DNA from: Swingsia samuiensis
GTDB taxonomy: Bacteria; Pseudomonadota; Alphaproteobacteria; Acetobacterales; Acetobacteraceae
Assembly: GCF_006542355.1 (NCBI RefSeq)
Contig: NZ_CP038141.1
Location: 715,001-779,000, forward strand
Direction of reading: 5' to 3'
Length of the DNA stretch: 64,000 nt
The notes below the pieces were generated by a model. It made no database searches, was not told the DNA's origin, and worked only from the letters and a program-made list of their open reading frames with translations. Below are positions 35,585-44,738 of the stretch, piece after piece (positions within the stretch are counted from its first letter, which is position 1; each line of letters opens with the position of its first letter). The position numbers and the translations under genes are program-made.

Positions 35585-37486
35585 TTATCCCTCCAGAGAT
35601 TGGAGTTCGAAAAGACGGCGGTAAATTCCGTTTTCTTTCGAGATTAAATCAGAATGTGTTCCGTCTTCTTTCAATTCACCATAACTAAACACCAAAATAC
35701 GATCCAACTCCATAACGGTTGATAATCGATGAGCAATTACAATCACCGTTCTGTTTTGCATTAACCGCTTCATAGCATCTTGAACCAATGATTCAGATTC
35801 AGAATCAAGGCTGGAAGTCGCTTCATCAAAAATCAAAATTGGAGCATCTGCTAAAAAGGCGCGTGCGATTGCGACACGTTGCCGCTCCCCTCCCGAAAGT
35901 TTAACCCCTCTTTCCCCCACCATCGTATTATACCCTTGCGGCAAACGTTCTATAAAGGCAGATGCATTTGCCAAACGAGCAGCCTCTTCTATCTCACTTA
36001 ATGATGCTTCTGGGCGAGCATATGCGATATTTTCTGCTAAACTTCTGTGAAACAAAATTGGCTCTTGAGGAACAATTGCAATATGAGCCCTCAAAGAGGA
36101 TTGCGTTATTTGGGAAATATCTTGCCCATCAATGACAATATGCCCCTCATTCACATCATATAAACGCTGCAAAAGCTTCGTGAGAGTTGTTTTGCCAGAT
36201 CCGCTCGGTCCCACTAAAGCCACACGTGATCCAGAGGCAATATGCAGGTTCAGATCCTGATAAAGCGCTTTTTCCTGACCGGGATACTGAAACTTTATGT
36301 GTTTAAAATGAATATCTCCATTCGTAAAATGGGCTTCCTGTGCATTCGGACTATCCTGAATGGCAGGCTCTCGACGAAAAACAGCAATCAACTCTTCCAT
36401 TTCATTAACGGAACGTTGCACTTGACTAACTTGCTGCCCAAGATCACGCAAATATCCCTGAACAAGAAACATCATGGTTAATATATAAGCAACATCACCA
36501 GGACCTGCTTTACCCTGCCACCACAGAAAAACAGATAATGCAATCATGAGCATGCGCATAATAAGAGATGCTAATGCTTGCAGGTTTGCGCTGTTCGTCC
36601 CCCTCACCCATGTGAGAAGGGTGCGTTCTCGCCACCCTTGAATAACAAGATCTAACCGTTTTTCTTCTCGTACCTCTGCTCCAAAAGCCTTTACGACAGG
36701 ATTACACGTAACAGAGTCTGCCATTGCTGCGCCCATTTTTGTGTCCCACTCATTCGACGCACGGGCACTCGGTGCTACATATTTGAGCGTCAAAGTAATG
36801 GACATCCACGCAAACAAGCAAACTGAAACAGCCAAGACGCTTCCCATAAGCGGAGAACGAAACATTAATACTATTGTCGTTCCACCAAGGACCAATATTT
36901 CAGGCGCAATCAGAAGTAATAACGTATCATCAAGCGTATCAAGCGCCCACATACCACGCGTTAAACGCCGGACTGTTGATCCAGCAAATGTATTCGCATG
37001 CCAATCTGTTGAAAAACGCTGTATTCGTGCAAAAGCCTGATTGGCAATGCGGTGCATAATCGCAAGTGTTAAATACGAAATACCAAGGAATGATGAACGG
37101 CGCCCAAAAAGACCAATCAAGCCGAGAGTAATCAACCCTCCTACCATGAAAAATGCATCATTCCTTAATGCAAGAAGAGTATTTACATCTGGAAAATTTG
37201 CTCCTCCTGCGTGTTTAGAAATATCCGAAACCAAGCGCCCCGCTAAAATCGGAGTTAACACATCTGCTAGCGTTGCCAGCACTACTCCAGCCAACGTCCA
37301 GGCAAGAAGACGTGGGTGTTGCATCCAGCGGCGAGCAACAAACGAAAGCACCTCTGTAAAAGAAACGTCTATTTTTCGATTTTCTTGTTCTTGACTGTTC
37401 ATAGACAATGAAGTTTTTTTATCAGACACTAAAAGCTCCGCCTGCATGTTCGTATGAACATCTGCTTGATAACGTGAAATTTTCAA
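35585..37486 (-). CDS. ABC half-transporter (fused permease and ATPase, MsbA/multidrug type)
   Basis: An inner-membrane exporter half-transporter, 633 residues in the longest frame; the true start may be an internal Met near residue 29. A six-helix permease domain covers about 60-350. The ATPase domain contains Walker A GPSGSGKTT, Q-loop IVPQEPILF, signature LSGGERQR, Walker B ILIFDEATSSLD and H-loop IAHRLSTV. It would act as a homodimer. The substrate (lipid, drug or peptide) cannot be told. It is divergent from nth and lies beside the VOC remnant, not in an operon with the peptide exporter. Confidence 0.9.
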   Translation of the reverse strand: MKISRYQADVHTNMQAELLVSDKKTSLSMNSQEQENRKIDVSFTEVLSFVARRWMQHPRLLAWTLAGVVLATLADVLTPILAGRLVSDISKHAGGANFPDVNTLLALRNDAFFMVGGLITLGLIGLFGRRSSFLGISYLTLAIMHRIANQAFARIQRFSTDWHANTFAGSTVRRLTRGMWALDTLDDTLLLLIAPEILVLGGTTIVLMFRSPLMGSVLAVSVCLFAWMSITLTLKYVAPSARASNEWDTKMGAAMADSVTCNPVVKAFGAEVREEKRLDLVIQGWRERTLLTWVRGTNSANLQALASLIMRMLMIALSVFLWWQGKAGPGDVAYILTMMFLVQGYLRDLGQQVSQVQRSVNEMEELIAVFRREPAIQDSPNAQEAHFTNGDIHFKHIKFQYPGQEKALYQDLNLHIASGSRVALVGPSGSGKTTLTKLLQRLYDVNEGHIVIDGQDISQITQSSLRAHIAIVPQEPILFHRSLAENIAYARPEASLSEIEEAARLANASAFIERLPQGYNTMVGERGVKLSGGERQRVAIARAFLADAPILIFDEATSSLDSESESLVQDAMKRLMQNRTVIVIAHRLSTVMELDRILVFSYGELKEDGTHSDLISKENGIYRRLFELQSLEG

Positions 37487-37547
37487 AGATATATTCCATC
37501 TTGCCGGATAACCCTATGCCAACGCAACTACCTCACCGGAGCTCTTC

Positions 37548-38237
37548 ATGAAAAAACAAACAAAACGTATGAGCAAAGTTGCGGCAAAAGCATTTATTAC
37601 GGCCTTAGCCGAAGCGAACCCCAATGCAGAAAGCGAGCTTATTTTTCACAATAATTTTGAGCTACTCGTCAGTGTTGTTCTCTCTGCACAAGCCACCGAT
37701 AAATCCGTTAACAAAGCAACTGAGCCTCTTTTCAAGGTCGCTCCCGGGCCAAAAGAAATGGCTGAATTAGGAGAAGATGGAATTGCTCATTTCATTAAGA
37801 CAATTGGCTTATGGCGCGCCAAAGCACGAAATGTAGCACTTCTCTCCAATCAACTCTTACAAAAGCACAATGGCGAAGTTCCTTCCGACCGCACATCCTT
37901 AGAAGCGCTGCCAGGAGTTGGACGAAAAACAGCGAATGTCGTCATGAATGTGGCCTTTGGGGCTGACACCATGGCTGTGGATACGCATATTTTTCGGATT
38001 GGAAACAGAACAGGATTGGCTCCCGGAAAAACCACTTTACAAGTTGAAGAGGGGCTAATCTCTCAAATCCCCAAAGCAATGCTTCGCCCAGCGCACCATT
38101 GGCTTATTCTTCATGGACGTTATGTATGTAAAGCGCGTTCACCAGAATGTTCAAAATGTAATGCAACTCAATGGTGCCTATACCCCGAAAAAAATCTGCC
38201 TGAAAAAGAGCTTCATACCAAAAGAAGCTTATCTTAA
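37548..38237 (+). CDS. nth: Endonuclease III (DNA glycosylase/AP lyase)
   Basis: Removes oxidised pyrimidines in base-excision repair. 229 residues, with GGAG 7 bases before the ATG. The helix-hairpin-helix LEALPGVGRKTANVVMN holds the catalytic lysine (GRKTA), and the conserved aspartate follows in VDTHIFRIGNRTGL. The 4Fe-4S cluster cysteines are spaced C-x6-C-x2-C-x5-C in CKARSPECSKCNATQWC. The N-terminal VLSAQATDKSVNKAT is also diagnostic. It is convergent with the beta-glucosidase gene across a perfect hairpin. Confidence 0.97.
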   Translation: MKKQTKRMSKVAAKAFITALAEANPNAESELIFHNNFELLVSVVLSAQATDKSVNKATEPLFKVAPGPKEMAELGEDGIAHFIKTIGLWRAKARNVALLSNQLLQKHNGEVPSDRTSLEALPGVGRKTANVVMNVAFGADTMAVDTHIFRIGNRTGLAPGKTTLQVEEGLISQIPKAMLRPAHHWLILHGRYVCKARSPECSKCNATQWCLYPEKNLPEKELHTKRSLS

Positions 38238-38253
38238 CTCAAGATAAGCTTCT
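38223..38253. terminator. Hairpin overlapping the nth stop codon
   Basis: AGAAGCTTATCTT (38223-38235) pairs perfectly with AAGATAAGCTTCT (38241-38253), 13 bp with a 5-base loop. It overlaps the nth stop and lies 7 bases from the end of the convergent GH3 gene, so it probably terminates both. Confidence 0.75.
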
Positions 38254-38259
38254 CAAACC

Positions 38260-40512
38260 TTAATCACCAAAGGCCATGTCTTTTACAATAAGATGAGCGG
38301 TAATACCCGGATCATTGACGGAAGATGCCGCGGTTAAGCGGTAAGTTCCAGCAACCACATGCCACTGATTATCTTGCTCTGAAAACTTGGCAATCATCTT
38401 AGGGTCGATGTGTATACTGACTTCCGTAGATTGATGCCCCATCAAATCCACTCGTTTCCATCCAACCAAACGTTTTATTAACCTATTCCCATCAGCATAA
38501 ACCTGAACAACGTCACTTCCTGAACGTTCCCCATCATTTTTAACTCTTACATTAATATCCCAAGGCTCATCTGGCATGACATTTAAATGACTATACGCAA
38601 AATGCGTGTAAGAAAGGCCAAAACCAAATGGAAATAAAACAGGTTTGCCTGTTTTTATAAACCACTTGTAACCAACGTTTTCCTCTTCATTAAAAACAAG
38701 AGGGAATGTGTGCGGCCGACCATCAAGAGGTAATGGAGGCGCTTTTGGCAGTTCTGGTCGGGGCAATTCTTGTTCAGACAAAGGAAAGGTTAGAGGAAGA
38801 TGCCCGGATGGATTCACATCCCCAAATAAAATCTGAGCAATTGCCTGGCCGCCAGCTATTCCCGGATACCATGCTTCAACTACAGCACTCACCCGATCTA
38901 ACCATGGCATCAAAACAGCCCCTTCTGTTTCCAGAACAACGGTTACATGCGGGTTAACGTGTGCCACAGCTTCAATGAGTTGGTTTTGCTCCTCTGTGAG
39001 AGACAAATTAGCACGATCTCTCCCTTCCAAAGACCACTGCGGGACAAACACAACAACATCATCAGCCGTCTGTGCCGCCTGAACAGCTTTCTCCTGATCT
39101 TGCTCTGAAAAATATGAAATACTAGACGTGGGCGCTAAACGTCGCATTTCTTCTAATGGCGATGATGGGTCCCATATCTGAGTCGCCATAGCATTCTCGC
39201 CCGCTATAGGAACCGCATTCCCTCCAAATGGCAAAACAGACGGAGAGCCTCCTCCTGAGAGAACGCCAACATCAGCATGGCCTCCAATCACAACTATTCG
39301 TTTTGATTTCTTATCTAAAGGCAAAGTCCTTGAATTATTCTTCAATAAAACAATACCCTGCTGTGCGGCGTGAAGCGCTGTTTGATAGCCTGCCTTTTTA
39401 TCAACCGGTTTTCTGAGCCTGATTTCATCCACCCCTGTTGAAAACCAACTTGTCAAAATCGGACGTGCCATTCCACGCAATTGATCGTCTGAAACCACAC
39501 CTTGAAGCTGGGGTGGAGCAAAAAAAGCGTTCCTAAATAATATTCCGTTTGCTTTAGCCGAAGCAATTCTTGTTTGTGTACTAGGCGGCAGATCTACATT
39601 TTGTAACATGCCACTTCCGCCTAAGCTCATAGCATAATCAAGCTCTGCCCCTGATTCCTGATTCAACCCAGCTTGGATTGCTTTTCGTGTGCTATGAACA
39701 GCCCCCCAATCGGACATAACATATCCGTGGTAATGCCACTGATCACGTAAAATGTCTTGTAATAGAACTTTACTCTCACACGTATAATCTCCCCACACTT
39801 GACTATACGCACACATTACTGCACCCGGCTTTCCCAACTTTAAAGCGATATCAAAGGCCAGTAAGTCTGACTCCATCGCCCCTTTTCGAGATATCAATAC
39901 ATTATATTGTGTCCGAGCCGTCTCATAATCATTCAAAGCAAAGTGTTTGACCGTAGCAAGGATATGGTTTGTTTGCGCTCCATGAGTATACCATCCCGCT
40001 AAAGTTCCTACCAAAAGTGGATCTTCACCAAGATATTCAAAATTTCTTCCACCTCGCGGATCCCGCGTTAAATTTGTTCCCCCGGAAAGAAGAATATTGA
40101 ACCCTCGATTGCTCGCATCCCGTCCAACAGAATATCCCAGTTCCTGTAAAAGGGTAGGGTTCCAAGAAGAGGCACTGGCAAGAGCCGCTGGATAAGCCGT
40201 ACTGGCATAACGTTCATCCATGACACGCGCGCCAATCCCTATCGTCCCGTCCGTCTCTGTAATCTCTGGAATTTGTACATCCGATAATGCAGCAGACCAC
40301 CCTGCCCCTTGAGCATATCTCCCCGCCACAGATGGATGCTGCATCATAGCTGGCAAATGAGTAACAATCACGGCTTCCAGCTGAGCGCGTGTCATATGTG
40401 ATAATGTTTTATCTACACGCTCTGACACAGATAGCGATGGATCTGCCAAAACCACATTTGGAAAGAGAAAAAAACTTGTTGTAAGTAAAACTACCTTTAA
40501 CCGAGAAGACAC
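38260..40512 (-). CDS. bglX: Glycoside hydrolase family 3 beta-glucosidase (periplasmic)
   Basis: A secreted beta-glucosidase or related glycosidase of 750 residues. The signal peptide ends near VVLADP (about residue 24). The GH3 N-terminal barrel shows RDPRGGRNFEYLGEDPLL, KHFALNDYE and the nucleophile aspartate in VMSDWGAVHST. The second alpha/beta domain begins IVLLKNNSRTLPLDKK, and a C-terminal fibronectin III-like domain includes LFPFGFGLSYTHF. The SLEGRDRANLSL segment carries the usual acid/base region. Single-gene unit; substrate specificity is inferred from family only. Confidence 0.93.
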   Translation of the reverse strand: MSSRLKVVLLTTSFFLFPNVVLADPSLSVSERVDKTLSHMTRAQLEAVIVTHLPAMMQHPSVAGRYAQGAGWSAALSDVQIPEITETDGTIGIGARVMDERYASTAYPAALASASSWNPTLLQELGYSVGRDASNRGFNILLSGGTNLTRDPRGGRNFEYLGEDPLLVGTLAGWYTHGAQTNHILATVKHFALNDYETARTQYNVLISRKGAMESDLLAFDIALKLGKPGAVMCAYSQVWGDYTCESKVLLQDILRDQWHYHGYVMSDWGAVHSTRKAIQAGLNQESGAELDYAMSLGGSGMLQNVDLPPSTQTRIASAKANGILFRNAFFAPPQLQGVVSDDQLRGMARPILTSWFSTGVDEIRLRKPVDKKAGYQTALHAAQQGIVLLKNNSRTLPLDKKSKRIVVIGGHADVGVLSGGGSPSVLPFGGNAVPIAGENAMATQIWDPSSPLEEMRRLAPTSSISYFSEQDQEKAVQAAQTADDVVVFVPQWSLEGRDRANLSLTEEQNQLIEAVAHVNPHVTVVLETEGAVLMPWLDRVSAVVEAWYPGIAGGQAIAQILFGDVNPSGHLPLTFPLSEQELPRPELPKAPPLPLDGRPHTFPLVFNEEENVGYKWFIKTGKPVLFPFGFGLSYTHFAYSHLNVMPDEPWDINVRVKNDGERSGSDVVQVYADGNRLIKRLVGWKRVDLMGHQSTEVSIHIDPKMIAKFSEQDNQWHVVAGTYRLTAASSVNDPGITAHLIVKDMAFGD

Positions 40513-40604
40513 AGCCCCTCTCCTTTAATTTTCAGGTAATCACTTCTCTATATTTCAGAAGAACAGTCTAAACATTACTCCGTGATATCACACAAACTTT
40601 AATA

Positions 40605-41021
40605 CTAACTCATCTTGTGCATTCTGATGTATTTTTGAGATTTTTTAGAAAAAACACTCCCTTGCTTCATAAAGCCGTGTTTCTCATAAAAGCCAATGGC
40701 TGTTAAACGCGCATCAAGGACAACCCGAAGAGACGAAATATCTTTTATTTGTTGAAGGATATGCATAAGAAGAAAGCTCCCCGCTCCACGACCTTGCATT
40801 TCAGGTAAAATGGCGAATTTACGTATCTGAAAAAAATCATTTTCTACTTTAAAGACCGAAGCACTGCCTACAATACGCTCCGATATATATACACCATAAT
40901 GACTTCCGTCTTCATCATGTGCAACACGGCATTCATCTATTCCTAAAGATGGCCATAACACCTTTTGACGAATAGGAAGACAATCCTCAAGCGAGATCTC
41001 TCTAACACAATAATCCGTCAT
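40605..41021 (-). CDS. GNAT-family N-acetyltransferase
   Basis: A small acetyltransferase of 138 residues. The acetyl-CoA binding segment is FQIRKFAILPEMQGRGAGSFLL, with the Q/R-x-x-G-x-G/A core as QGRGAG, and the C-terminal LDARLTAIGFYEKHGFMKQG is typical. The acceptor is unknown. It starts 12 bases after comEC ends and may be translated from the same transcript. Confidence 0.87.
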   Translation of the reverse strand: MTDYCVREISLEDCLPIRQKVLWPSLGIDECRVAHDEDGSHYGVYISERIVGSASVFKVENDFFQIRKFAILPEMQGRGAGSFLLMHILQQIKDISSLRVVLDARLTAIGFYEKHGFMKQGSVFSKKSQKYIRMHKMS

Positions 41022-41033
41022 TTTATCTTATCT

Positions 41034-43133
41034 CTACTCTGATAAAGCCAAAGGCAAATTCGGCACACCTTTAAAACCAGGTTGCGGGATCCACGAGTGC
41101 GCCCCACGATACGTACGATCAGAAAGAATGCGGCTTTTATCTTTATTAACGTAAATGGCAAACGCTCCCTCACGCCACACAGAAAAACGATCGATTACAC
41201 GCGCATTATGACATTTTCCTTCGATAGGAACAGCACTCACAATAATCTGTTCCTTCAAACACTCCTCTGCGGACGGCGAAAAATCGTCACGCCCCTTTTT
41301 GTATAAAACAATCAGCACTCTTTGTTGCGCCCGTGTGATATGACACACACCATCCGTACAGTTCTGAGATAACGTTGCAACAGGCTTGGCAAAAACCTGC
41401 ACCCAATCTTTTAGCACCGGATTTTCCAGACTATTATGCTCACTCACTAAAAGCTGGCTCTTCTCATTTACCGCGATCAACCCACCATCTGATGAAATTA
41501 ATATATCTGGAAGCGTAACAAATAAGAATGAAACACTACCGATCAATATTGGTAATATACCCCATAGTCTTTGCTGACCGCGCCATACGCACAACCAACA
41601 CAAACCCAGAAAATAAATAAATAACCCCCACCCCGGCATTACCGATACAGGTTGGTGTGCCATCGGAAGGGACGAGACGATATAAGCTAAATATTGAACA
41701 CCACTAATTCCCCACCCCATAATCATCAATGGGAAATATTCTAAGTGAAAGGGCATCAAAACTAATGCCAATATTCCGACTGGCATGATCCACAACGCAG
41801 CGATCGGAACAGCTACTAAATTAGCAATCACAAACCATGGCTGAAACGCTCCAAAATAATACATGGATATAGGAAGTGTCGCTAACCCCGCCAGTAAACT
41901 GGTTAACAATAATAAAACGCCATGCCTAAAGAGATACCGAAAAAAACTTTGTTCAGCATCCCGTATCTTCTTGAGTGGTTCCTTCAGAGCATCATAGCCC
42001 GCAATTAACGCCATCACCGCAGCAAATGACATTTGAAACGAAATACTCAAAACAGAAACAGGAGAAATGAGCAAAATCAACAACGCTACAAAAGCAAGGG
42101 ACCGCATAGGCATAACATGCCGACGCATTAACAGCGCCATTGTAATAAAGGCTGCCATTCCTAAAGCTCGAACACTTGGGAGATGGCATCCTGTTAATAC
42201 TACATAGCCCACTCCTACAACAAAACCAATCAAAACGGATATTTCTCGAGAAGGCCAATATAAAGTGATATACTCAGAACGGGCACACAAAAAACGTACC
42301 ATCATAACAACGGTGGCCATGACAATACCCAAATGCAATCCAGCTACAGCAAGCAGATGCGCTAAGCCAGACGCTGCAAAATCCTGCCTAGTCTTTTGAT
42401 TGATATTGTGTGTCTCACCAACCAACAATGTTGAAGCGATTGCTCCCTTTTGCCCCGACAAATCTCTTTCAATCTTTTGGGAAATAATGTCCCTTAATTG
42501 TTGCCAACCTTGCAGCTTCTGTGAGTGCTCAACATATTCAACGGGCCCAAGCGCATACCCACTCCCCGCAGTACCAGAAAACCAAGCATCTCTTTGAAAA
42601 TCCTGTCCCAAAGGCCACGATGAGCTTGATGGCGCGTGCACCATCACACGTATGCGAATAATATCACCAGTCTTTACAGGTGTATTATCATCTGGACGCA
42701 TCTTTATTTTCAATGTGCGTTGAAGGGGAAGCATCCCCATATCAACAGGCGTTTCAAAAACAGCGTTCGATAGAATAAAATGCTGATTAGAAATCTTTTC
42801 TTGCAAAGCTGCTTGCGAAAACTCTTCTACACGACCAGTCACAAACGCTGCATGAGATGGAAGCGCAGGCATTGGGTATTGTCGTAAAGTTTGCCATGCA
42901 GCGCTGCTAGCACCTGCAAAAAACGCACATATTGCAAGCAACAAAGAACGAAAAACGATTTTTCTCCACTCTATCGCAAGGAGAAGAAATGTAATTGCGC
43001 ATAATTCCAAAAGAAAAGAAAAACGTAGTTCTATATGTGTTTCAAAATAAACAAGGGCACCCATCCCTATGAAAAAAGGAACCCAGCAAAACAAATATCG
43101 GCCTTGTTTCGCCAGAATTCCTTCAATCCACAA
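41034..43133 (-). CDS. comEC: ComEC/Rec2-type DNA-uptake channel protein
   Basis: An inner-membrane protein thought to pass single-stranded DNA during natural transformation. 699 residues: N-terminal membrane helices and a DUF4131/OB-like region. The competence core follows with GLAHLLAVAGLHLGIVMA, GCHLPSVRALGMAAF and ISPVSVLSISFQMSFAAVMAL. The C-terminal 170 residues have no metallo-beta-lactamase motif (no HxHxDH), as is common in short alphaproteobacterial ComEC. dprA lies in the same window, so a competence pathway is conceivable, but pilus genes are not visible. Confidence 0.92.
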   Translation of the reverse strand: MWIEGILAKQGRYLFCWVPFFIGMGALVYFETHIELRFSFLLELCAITFLLLAIEWRKIVFRSLLLAICAFFAGASSAAWQTLRQYPMPALPSHAAFVTGRVEEFSQAALQEKISNQHFILSNAVFETPVDMGMLPLQRTLKIKMRPDDNTPVKTGDIIRIRVMVHAPSSSSWPLGQDFQRDAWFSGTAGSGYALGPVEYVEHSQKLQGWQQLRDIISQKIERDLSGQKGAIASTLLVGETHNINQKTRQDFAASGLAHLLAVAGLHLGIVMATVVMMVRFLCARSEYITLYWPSREISVLIGFVVGVGYVVLTGCHLPSVRALGMAAFITMALLMRRHVMPMRSLAFVALLILLISPVSVLSISFQMSFAAVMALIAGYDALKEPLKKIRDAEQSFFRYLFRHGVLLLLTSLLAGLATLPISMYYFGAFQPWFVIANLVAVPIAALWIMPVGILALVLMPFHLEYFPLMIMGWGISGVQYLAYIVSSLPMAHQPVSVMPGWGLFIYFLGLCWLCVWRGQQRLWGILPILIGSVSFLFVTLPDILISSDGGLIAVNEKSQLLVSEHNSLENPVLKDWVQVFAKPVATLSQNCTDGVCHITRAQQRVLIVLYKKGRDDFSPSAEECLKEQIIVSAVPIEGKCHNARVIDRFSVWREGAFAIYVNKDKSRILSDRTYRGAHSWIPQPGFKGVPNLPLALSE

Positions 43134-43216
43134 TGTCCAGACTAGCCTTGTTAATATGTCTTTAAAAAAGAATTGCTCATCAAATTATTTACTCTGCTCC
43201 CTATAAGACCTCGAGC

Positions 43217-43942
43217 CTAAAGATGCAAAGCTTGCTTCAAACCTGCAGCACTTTCTTTTACCTCAAAGCCGTCGCTTCCGGGTTGAAATAAACGGGCCTT
43301 ATCTAATCCACCAACCAGAACAGGCTCAAAACCCGCAACCGTCACCAGCTGTTCTACTTGATGAACAGCGTGTGCATCATCTCCTGCAACAGGAATCGCC
43401 AGTAACGGTGCAGAACGATGCGCTTCCTCTCTTAAGGTAGACATATCAATCGAATTGAATGCTCGCACGACATGAGCTGATGGAAAATAACGCTGTGTTA
43501 CAACTCCAGCACCTAACTTCAACGCTTCTTGCGCTATTTCACCGTCCCGCCATGGATAAGGATTGCTTGGATCAATCACAATTTTATCCATCAATGTTCG
43601 GTTAAGAGCCTGCCCCAGTTCTGGAATCGCTTTGTACGGCACCGCCAGAACAATAATAGACGCTTTATTTGCCACCTCTACTGGGGTGCCAGCAGATGCC
43701 AAAGAGCCTAATATCTGCGCTTCTTTCTGTGCATCAGCCTCGTCTCTGGCCGATAAGATCACCTGATATCCAGCTTTAACCCAAAGCTCTGCAAGAGTTG
43801 AGCCAACATCACCAACACCAATAATTCCAATAGTGATGGACGGAGCGGCCTCCACTTCAGATAAGCCTGATGCGACATTTATTGCTGCCAAACCAGCCAT
43901 AGCGGCTAAGAAAGGACGTCTCCTTAAAGGAAATGTAGTCAT
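43217..43942 (-). CDS. Tat-exported-looking Rossmann-fold protein (F420/NADP oxidoreductase-like)
   Basis: About 241 residues from the ATG 43942, which overlaps the cupin stop in ATGA; an ATG at 43954 is an alternative start. The N-terminus has the twin-arginine-like RRRPFLAAMAGLAA with cleavage near VEAAP. The body has a dinucleotide fold IGIIGVGDVGSTLAELWVKA, then ASIIVLAVPYKAIPEL, DPSNPYPWRDG, VVRAFNSI and PVAGDDAHA. This is the pattern of the NADP-dependent F420 reductase/NADP_Rossmann family. Export of such a fold is unusual, and the cofactor and substrate are unknown. Translationally coupled to the cupin. Confidence 0.8.
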   Translation of the reverse strand: MTTFPLRRRPFLAAMAGLAAINVASGLSEVEAAPSITIGIIGVGDVGSTLAELWVKAGYQVILSARDEADAQKEAQILGSLASAGTPVEVANKASIIVLAVPYKAIPELGQALNRTLMDKIVIDPSNPYPWRDGEIAQEALKLGAGVVTQRYFPSAHVVRAFNSIDMSTLREEAHRSAPLLAIPVAGDDAHAVHQVEQLVTVAGFEPVLVGGLDKARLFQPGSDGFEVKESAAGLKQALHL

Positions 43943-44526
43943 AAAGTATGCCATTCTCGTGTTAGAGGACCCGTCTTTCCTTGGACCGGATCAATATTGG
44001 GAAAAGATAATGTCTGAATGCGCGATAACTGCTCAGGCGTAGGAGAAGACCTTAAAATATCGAATGTTTGCTCTGGCGGATATGCGCCAATAACCGTAAA
44101 ATCTTCATCTGATCCCAAATTACAATGGCCGGTGCCAGCTGGGAGCAATGCAATATCACCTCCACGCACGGTCACAACATGCCCGTTTTCGCCCCCCAAC
44201 ATCAAACGGGCTGAACCATTAGAAAACCCTAAAACTTCATGCCCCAAGCTATGATAATGATGAAAAGAATACACACCATTGCGCCAACGAGCAGGCCAAT
44301 CATTCTGATTAAATAACGCCTCGTAAATATCTTCTTTTTCAGGCCCTGATTCTAAAAAATTACGATACACAATAACTGGCAATCGCTCATTATTGGGAAC
44401 CCAGCCATTTTTTTTCAACATAAAGGTTTCAACACGCGTATCACTAGCCATAGCCTTCCGGATACGCCCATTCCCCAAAGATAGTCCTACCCCAGCGAGA
44501 AGAACGTTAAAATCACGCCTGTCCAT
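43939..44526 (-). CDS. Cupin-domain protein with Tat-like signal
   Basis: 195 residues. The start DRRDFNVLLAGVGLSLG is a twin-arginine-like export signal. The cupin core reads VYSFHHYHSLGHEVLGFSNG (metal-ligand histidines; G-x-H-x-H-like) and then GGDIALLPAGTGHCNLG. The C-terminal half is not characterised. It resembles YjlB-type cupins of unknown function. It is the first gene of a two-gene unit with the Rossmann protein and is divergent from gltX. Nothing further can be said of its substrate. Confidence 0.8.
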   Translation of the reverse strand: MDRRDFNVLLAGVGLSLGNGRIRKAMASDTRVETFMLKKNGWVPNNERLPVIVYRNFLESGPEKEDIYEALFNQNDWPARWRNGVYSFHHYHSLGHEVLGFSNGSARLMLGGENGHVVTVRGGDIALLPAGTGHCNLGSDEDFTVIGAYPPEQTFDILRSSPTPEQLSRIQTLSFPNIDPVQGKTGPLTREWHTL

Positions 44527-44738
44527 GTGTCACCTGCTAGCAAACCAAGAACACGATAGAGGGGATCTGGCGCCAATCAAAATCACAGCCGCTTGAAACA
44601 CAGGATTCGTAAAGGGATGTCACTCACTTGTGAGACAATTCTGGTCCCAATTAATTGACTATATCAATTTCACAACGGCAAAAATATAAAATGATCCAGA
44701 TATAGCCCCTCTAGCATGAGCATGATATGCAGAACATT

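Noticed and set aside
36741-37394. Plus-strand frames of about 100-117 codons
   Set aside because: They are antisense to the membrane domain of the ABC half-transporter and show no coding signature of their own.
41034-41500. Metallo-beta-lactamase domain in ComEC
   Set aside because: The C-terminal region has no HxHxDH motif; the short ComEC form is common, so this is not a truncation.
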